This document shows positions 57,687 to 64,000 of a stretch of DNA of 64,000 bases, one piece after another. The notes under the pieces were generated by a model, which was given only the letters and a program-made list of their open reading frames with translations, was not told where the DNA came from and did no database searches. The translations under genes and the position numbers were made by a program. Source of the stretch: Planoprotostelium fungivorum (Eukaryota; Evosea; Variosea; Cavosteliida; Cavosteliaceae); assembly GCA_003024175.1 (NCBI GenBank), contig MDYQ01000022.1, positions 62,001-126,000 on the forward strand, read 5' to 3'. Numbering within the stretch: position 1 is the first letter of the stretch; every line of letters begins with the position of its first letter.

Positions 57687-59494
57687 TTATTCTTTCAGTG
57701 CACTTCTGGAGATGATGATTCTCATGACGGCATCGGATCCCTCCAAGATCCTGTGCACTCGAACATCTCTCAGGAAACGCTCTACGGGATAGTCTTTCAG
57801 ATAACCGTAACCTCCGTGCATCTGTAATGCGTCGTCCACTACCTGTAAACATAGATGAGCTTCGTGATGTGATGGGTGGATGCAACAGTGATGCATGACG
57901 ATGATGGTGGTGATCTCACCTTGTAAGCGGAGTCACAAGTGTAAAGCTTGGCCATGGCACATGCTGCGGAAGCAAAGGGATCTTTCGCATCTAAGAGTTG
58001 AGCTGCGTTTCTGACCATCAGACGTGATGCATAGACTTCCTTTGACATGTCTGCCAATTGAAATTGGAGACTCTGTGTACGCCATCAGATGAACCATCGC
58101 ATGATCGTCATCATGATGATCGATCACCTGATTTGAAGCGAGAGGCTTTCCAAATTGCTTTCTACCTTTGATGTATTCCTTTGATATATCAGTGCATCTC
58201 TGTGCAGCTCCCAGACTACAAGCGGCTACACACATCAATTCTCCATCTACAACGACCACCTGTACGAGTGAAATCTCACCGATATTCACACGACCACCAT
58301 CCAGTGCCTTCATTGCAATCTTGAAACCGTCTCCTTCTTTTCCAATGAGATTCTTCACGGGCACCTAACAAAGTTGAGAGAGGGTATAGGATCGCATTTC
58401 AATGAAACCCCTACCTCACAGTCTTCGAATATGACTGCCCTCGTTGGCTGTGAATTCCATCCCATCTTCTTCTCTTTCCCGCCAAAACTGAGACCGGGTG
58501 CTCCCTTCTCCACCAACAGACAAGATATACCGGCGGGCGCTGTTCCATCAGTTTCGTCTCAATAAAAGTCCTCTCACTGTTGTCTCCCGTTCTGACCATG
58601 ACCATGTAGATATCACTCGAGCCACCACCGCTGATGAATGCCTTCGATCCGTTCAAGATGTACTTGTCTCCCTTCTTCACGGCCTTTGTTGTCAGGGAAG
58701 CCGCGTCAGATCCACTGCCGGGCTCGGTGAGACAGTAAGAGGCCAGATGCTGGTGCGTTATAGATACGAGAGTGAGATAGGCTTACCTCCATGGTAGTCA
58801 ATTTGGGTAGAAATTCTTCACGCTGAGCTTGTGTTCCGTATTGGTCGATGAGTCCTGCACACATGCTGATGATCATCAGATTTGGATGAGGGGATGAGAT
58901 CAATCACTTGTGGATGCTGATGTAAGCGGTGGTGCTGACACACGCGGATGACAGAGCCTCGAAGACGATGGCGGCTTCGATTCTTCCCATGCCAGATCCT
59001 CCAACGTCTTCAGGTACGTAGATACCTTGTCGATGTGTCAGATGAAAGATGGAGGCAGAGGGATGTCTTGTCGTTGGAAAGGATGTCGGTAATTCGATGA
59101 AAGACTGACCTCCAAAACCCATCTGAGCTGCCTCTCTCAGTGTGTCGACGGGAAATATTTCCTTCTCATCCCATTCCTTCGCAAAAGGCTCCATGCGATC
59201 TTGAGCGAACTTGAGAGCGGCTTCCCTCAACATGATCTAAAAGATGTCAATCGACACGGACATCAATTGTTGAAGATTATAGTCGATTGAGATGATGATG
59301 ATGAACTAACTTGTTCTTCGGATAGACCGAGATTGGCTGCGTCTGTCAGTGTTGTTCGAGATCATATGGGACTCACGATCCGGAAAGGAGGAGAAACATC
59401 TCCTCGGAGTTGTAATACACGTTGGTATTCTCGCCTTAGGTGTTGTGCTCGATACCCCTCTGAATGACAATCGCGATACGGTCTTCAACATCAT
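57687..59494 (-). CDS. ACAD8: Isobutyryl-CoA dehydrogenase (acyl-CoA dehydrogenase, ACAD8-like), mitochondrial
   Basis: The start at 59494 gives a basic, Ser/Arg-rich presequence ([20 protein letters not shown]). Then [104 protein letters not shown] and the C-terminal [39 protein letters not shown]. The catalytic glutamate is in ILEGS, and the C-terminal ending ISRSALKE matches ACAD8 (isobutyryl-CoA dehydrogenase) better than SCAD or IVD. It oxidises isobutyryl-CoA to methacrylyl-CoA in valine breakdown, passing electrons to ETF. Six or more introns of 40-70 bp. Stop at 57687. Confidence 0.92.
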
Positions 59495-59629
59495 GATTAT
59501 CGGAAACTCGGAAAAGAATACAATTTACAAACCGATATGTTCATCTACAATCTACCAATCTATACTTTCATTTCACTTTTGTACAACACACATACACCAC
59601 TCCGAGTCTATCTATTTATATCGTCTTAA

Positions 59630-60619
59630 TCATCTCCAACTCTGCCTCGAATATCTACATCTCTCAGCCGTGTCATCCATCATCGTCATCACCTCGGAAA
59701 ACTTTCTCGTGAGTACTCTTTCCACCTCTTCGACTTCCTTTCTCTTTCCCATCTCTTCTGATATGGACGTCACCGTCTTATCCTTTATCCCACAAGGTAC
59801 AACGGCTTGAAAAGGTGCCAGATCGTTACAGACATTGAGTGCCAGTCCATGCATCGTCACCGCATTCGACGCGGTCACTCCGATGGCGGCAATCTGTAGG
59901 GGGTGAGAAGTGAAGAGTGGCGGGTTGTAGACTGACCTTCCTCTTTCCATCGATCCATACACCGACGTCTTGTGTCGTACTGCCTTGGATGTCGAAATCT
60001 TGCAGAGTAGAGATGACAACATTTTGAAGATTGCCGATGTATGATCTGATGTGATGTGAGATGGAAGACCACCCATCAACAACAACGTCTTCACCTCAGA
60101 CCTCGAGATCCTCCCTCAATTCCGTCTTTTCCTTGCTTCAACTTTGAGAGATCGATGATGGGGTAAGCAACAAGCTGTCCCGGTCCATGCCATGTCACTG
60201 GTGAATGTGAGACAGAAGAAGAGATGATCGATGCACCTGCGCCTCCTCTACTTGTCTTTACGATTTTGAATCCGTTCTTCTCTTCGGGGATCTATTGTTC
60301 ATCACCTCGACACGAAATGAGATAGATGATTCTGTACGTCACCGCCTTCTGTCAGCAGATCGGCTGTCGTATCTCTGCGTCCCATCGTATATACACCTGG
60401 ATTATGTTCGACCAATAACAGTGCACCGGCCCAATTTGGATCTGACATCCTTGGGTGTAGAGTAGACACCTCTCCATAGACTGACTCAGTGGGTAATGTC
60501 ACGACGCCTGTTCTATGTCTCGTTCGCATGATTTGGAAGAGCTGTTGTTGAAGCTGATAGGTTGGAAGGTATTCCCTCCGTCCCAATCGTAAGACGGAGA
60601 TCAGTCTCCTGTTGATCAT
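59630..60619 (-). CDS. LIPT2: Lipoyl(octanoyl) transferase (LIPT2/LipB), mitochondrial
   Basis: The start at 60619 (MINRRLISVLRLGRREYL) looks like a mitochondrial presequence; an in-frame ATG at 60664 would add 15 residues. Then LLLVEHNPGVYTMGRR, VTWHGPGQLVAYPIIDLSKL, DVGVWIDGKRKIAAIGVTAS, VTMHGLALNVCNDLAPFQAVVPCGI. The catalytic pair is visible: Lys in RKIAAIG and Cys in VPCGI. The enzyme moves octanoate from acyl carrier protein to the glycine-cleavage H protein, the first step of lipoate synthesis for mitochondrial dehydrogenases. It lies just 135 bp upstream-to-downstream from ACAD8 on the same strand. Stop at 59630-59632. Confidence 0.93.
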
Positions 60620-60664
60620 GGTGTTGTGATGTGGCACGTGAGCAAGCCTTTCGTTGTAGTTCAT

Positions 60665-60927
60665 GTGAAATTCGGGTTCAATTTGGTTAGCAGAAACAAT
60701 TTTCCCATCACTTGCAAGGGGCGAGCATTGATTGTCAAGTTTAAACGAGCATAACAGTGTAGATAGAGGTATGTGTTCATCTTACCCCTCTTTTCTTGAA
60801 AGTGATCGTCTGATCTACCATTGCTTCCATTTTGTCTTCGAATTTTCATTCCTCTCTCTTTATCTCTCGCTCACATTCACGAGAAGACACTGATGTAAAA
60901 TTCTAGTTTTTGAATCATTGACCTCAG
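60665..60927. promoter_or_regulatory. Divergent region between LIPT2 and the ZZEF1-like gene
   Basis: About 260 bp; presumably the two promoters. No element can be named. Confidence 0.35.
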
Positions 60928-63900
60928 ATGGGAAATGCGGAGTCCGTGGCCAAACCGTACAGGCCGGAACAACTTCAACAATTAGAACAAGTAGATAACA
61001 ACAACATCGCTCTCTTGAAGTCCAATCACGACAATGCTGCCTTCATTCAGAAGGTGATAATCTCACACCATTCTTCCTTCTCACCTTCCGAAGGCATTGA
61101 ACATTTTACAACAAAATCCTCGCCAGTATGTTTACGACGACGAGTGCTTCACCACTTCTCAATCAGATCGAGACAAGAGACGGCACGTGGAGGTCGCTCT
61201 CTCTTGTTTAGACAAAGACGAGCATGGCTTTCTCACTCGAGATATCAAATACAAACTGAGAGCCATCCGTAAGATGTCCACACCCCTCCCATTTCACGAT
61301 GTCACGAAAGAAGTCACATACCACGCCACTATCCAGAAGATATTCGATTCTCTCATTCGACGCCGACGACGCAGAGCTCTCCACCCCCGAGATGAAGGAT
61401 CTGATAATCAGAGGAAGGCCGATTACGTCATGTCCATCTTCTCGAAGGTCTCGGAGCCCACTCTGGACATTGTCCTCATGGAGCTCAACGGTCTGCCCCA
61501 CATCGATGAACTCTGTCTCTTTGATGATCGCGCAGAAGAGACGAGCATGACCGGAAGTCTATTTGAAGAGATGGAAATCGAGGACACCGCACACAGAGAG
61601 GGAGAACCACAAGAACAAGGAACCAACCAAGGCAGCCTGCCCGAACAGAGAGAAGCGAGAGAAGACTTGATCGATCGCCTGCTGTCGTGGTCACTCGAGG
61701 ACTCGAAGAAGAAATTGGACGCTACCACCGGTGATGCTCCATCGTTCGACCCATCTGACGTATTCCAGCCGAAATTTCGGAGGTAGAAGTCAACCCTTCT
61801 CCCACTCTGACGCTCCTCCGTCACATCCAGCGATGTCTGTTTGTTGATTTGGCTGCGGAAGATACGAACGAGATCTATCGTGAAAAGTTGAGCCGTTGGA
61901 TTCACCAACTCGTGACGTCATCGAATCAACTCATCGATCACGCTCTATTGAAGAACGACCTCTTGGCTCCAGAGGCCGGCGGCACGAAAAATGTAAACGG
62001 CAACATTGAAAAGGTAAAGACATTTGAAATGACGTGTTCTCATCCATGCAGGTTTTACGCAATTCGATGGTCAACGAATTGTTGTGCGATTTATTTCTGT
62101 GCATGCCTCCTCTCTTCTCGAGAAATTCTCTCTCCAGTGACGTCATCACGTTCGCAAGGCCAGTACTCCACCTTCTACAACGCTTGGACCGATTGAACCG
62201 TTTCATATCAGAGAACGTCGCCATGGACAAGACTTTTCTCGATCTACAACTCGCCAACTCTCGCTCCCGCGACCCCGAATCAGGCAGTGGAGACGAAGTG
62301 TACGTCATCGAAACGGCTCACCACTACTCTCCCAATACCGTGGACGATCGCCACGTCATCGTCCCAGGAGCTTCCCACCTCTGCCTGACTTTCGATCCGA
62401 GATGCTCCACGGAGGCCAATCAAGATCTGCTCGTGGTGACCGACAGCAAGGGTGAGCCCGTCACACGACCTCTCAGCGGAAAGCCGGAAACGTGGCCGAG
62501 GGGGCCAATCGTGGTCGCGGGAGACAGTCTGTCCTTTCACTTCCAGGCCAATGGCTTCAGCACATACTGGGGATACCGTTGTACTGTTTCTCCCGTTTTT
62601 CTGTGGACTTTGGACCCTACGAACGGTAATGCATTCGGATGGCTTTACGATAGGGAGGTGTCCGCCAGCTTTCTCCTGAGAACTTGCTTGGAGCAATCGA
62701 TGAAGGTGGTGAAAGACAGAGAGGAGACGGACAACGAGGCCTGGCTCGATTCTCCACTGTTTCGTGGAGGATTAGCTCCGCAGAGTCCGCACGAGGGCAC
62801 CACCTTTGTACAAGAGTTCACGTCGGGAAAGAAGGACAGCAGTGCGAGGCAATTGATCGACCGCATCGAGAAGAAACTTCCCCACATCAACCCTGTCGTG
62901 AACAAAATGGGTGGAGAGGTGAACATCCTTTATCTACGTTCCTTATCTCTAATACAAACAGCCGATCGATATCGCCGTCAGATCTTACATCATCACTCTC
63001 ATCAAACACTCTGGTCTGTTACCATCCATTCTATCGGGTTCGATCACAGCTTCAGAAGAGGAGACGCTCTGCAGATTGTTTTTGGAGGGAAGGAAATTGA
63101 GACAGTGGGTGGCAGCAGAAAGGCGGGAACGATTCCAAAGACAAGAGGAGAACAACAACAACAACGCCGAGGCAGCTCCCGAGGACAATTCGTACGAGAA
63201 ATTCGGTCGAGATATCCTCGAGAAGACGGACCTCCTTCTACAACTCACCACGTGCATCAGCCCACCCGAGGAAGACAATCGATCCCACGCCGTGTCCAAC
63301 TTGTCGGGGAAGAAGAGACAATTCAACAACCTCAATCCAGGTCTCCGATCTTCTATGGATGATCCTTCTATACAAGCTTGGATCGAAATGTTTTCAACTT
63401 GGAAGAAACTGCAGGGACCGACTCGAGTGAATCCATCACCATCGGGTGAGTCGAATTTTATTATCGTTCGATCTACAACGATCACGTGATACTGAAGGAC
63501 GACAGGTGGAAAGACGGTCACGGAGATCATCACTGCCCTGATCAAGGGCTCGGACGTGAAAACTCTGAGAAAACTCGTGGAGAAGAGGATGTCCAGGGCG
63601 AAGGCCAGGATCACCGTTTGCAAGCTTCTCATCGAATCTATCTTTGGACAAGATTCTTCTTCGAACCATTCGGCCATCACCATGACAACCATCAGAGCAG
63701 ATCTAATCTCTGTCATCGGACCCTCCGTACGTAAGATGAAGGAGAAGGAGAGCAGGGGACATTACGCTTCCGGCCTGAGATCCAGTGGAAATTCCCTGGA
63801 AAACTCGACAAAAGAGGCGTTCCAGCAGTTGTACACGAGATTGGTTCGGTTGCTGAGGGATTCGAACACGCTGGCTACTCTGTCTCTCGCTGCCATCGAT

Positions 63901-64000
63901 GCTCTTTCTATCAACTGGAACAACAACGAGGATTATGATATCTTACTCAAGGTCTTCCCCGTACTACGCAATCTATTTTTAGGTGATGACGTCATCACTA
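60928..64000 (+). CDS. Giant EF-hand/CUB-like protein, N-terminal part (ZZEF1/HECTD4-like)
   Basis: Starts MGNAESVAKPYRPEQL, a likely N-myristoylation site, as in ZZEF1 (MGNAPS). An EF-hand-like loop LSCLDKDEHGFLTRDIKYKL follows (about 61190-61260). Splicing at GTGATGCTCC...TTCCAG removes an in-frame stop and gives DATTAEISEVEVNPSPTL. A CUB-like domain follows: ETAHHYSPNTVDDRHVIVPG, ASHLCLTFDPRCSTEANQDLL, ending FSTYWGYRCTVSPV (62300-62600). It is the same domain type as the three in the HECT gene upstream. After it comes helical repeat sequence (TLATLSLAAIDALSINWNNN). The gene runs out of the window, so ZZ fingers or a HECT domain cannot be checked. The role is unknown; membrane attachment through myristate and calcium sensing are inferences. 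Confidence 0.8.

Noticed and set aside
20262-63245. Some TCTACAAC copies counted as intron motif (e.g. 20262, 26010, 62175, 62245, 63236)
   Set aside because: These fall in coding exons, where they simply encode Tyr-Asn, Ser-Thr-Thr or Leu-Gln; they do not support the intron motif and should be left out of its count.
1-64000. CRISPR arrays, reverse transcriptase, integrase, transposase or viral capsid genes
   Set aside because: No such motifs or arrays were found in any frame; the dispersed motif is irregularly spaced and intronic.

Overview
The window is nuclear DNA of a compact-genomed eukaryote. Genes are packed about one per 2.4 kb on both strands. Almost every gene is cut by very short spliceosomal introns (about 36-110 bp, GTGAGT/GTAAGT to TAG/CAG), and some intergenic gaps are under 100 bp. 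The gene content (TKL receptor-like kinase, BIVM family, LisH-DYRK kinase, HECTD4/ZZEF1-like giants, RPB5, FAN1, XRN2, arginine deiminase) fits a free-living protist, most likely an amoebozoan of the Protostelium type. That assignment is inference. I saw no virus, LTR, Polinton, LINE or CRISPR element.

Layout. 1-1789 (+) is the 3' part of a membrane TKL kinase. 1836-2876 (-) is a DUF1275/YoaK membrane protein. 3075-5327 (-) is a secreted protein with a Fic-like motif. 5728-9429 (+) is XRN2/Rat1. 9430-10996 is a gene-free stretch with a long near-perfect hairpin and diverged ~300 bp repeats. 10997-13653 (-) is an MT-A70 methyltransferase fused to ZZ fingers. 14091-16070 (-) is a GOST seven-TM protein. 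16166-17635 (+) is BIVM. 17906-31858 (+) is a giant HECT E3 ligase. 32008-33262 (-) is a CCR4/Angel-type EEP enzyme. 33723-36759 (+) is an arginine deiminase fused to a CtlX-like citrullinase. 36855-37620 (-) is a secreted protein. 38075-39667 (+) is a K/E-rich protein. 39686-41929 (-) is a membrane-anchored purple acid phosphatase. 42134-42999 (-) is RPB5. 43251-43566 (-) is a small K/E protein. 43873-45742 (-) is an F-box protein. 45904-49670 (+) is a LisH-DYRK kinase. 49871-53554 (+) is FAN1. 54224-56078 (+) is a cytochrome P450, followed by a decayed tandem copy at 56706-57593. 57687-59494 (-) is isobutyryl-CoA dehydrogenase. 59630-60619 (-) is LIPT2. 60928-64000 (+) is the 5' part of a second giant CUB-like protein.

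How the genes relate. Most neighbours look unrelated housekeeping genes. Two links stand out. The arginine deiminase and citrullinase domains form a two-step arginine-to-ornithine route in one polypeptide. ACAD8 and LIPT2 lie side by side and are metabolically linked, because LIPT2 starts lipoylation of the branched-chain dehydrogenase that makes the ACAD8 substrate.

The most striking non-gene signal is a ~15 bp motif (core TCTACAAC, consensus near TCCATCTACAACGAG). It recurs dozens of times, in both orientations, mostly inside the short introns of unrelated genes. Sometimes it is paired to make a small hairpin, sometimes in tandem, and sometimes its reverse form supplies the 3' splice site.
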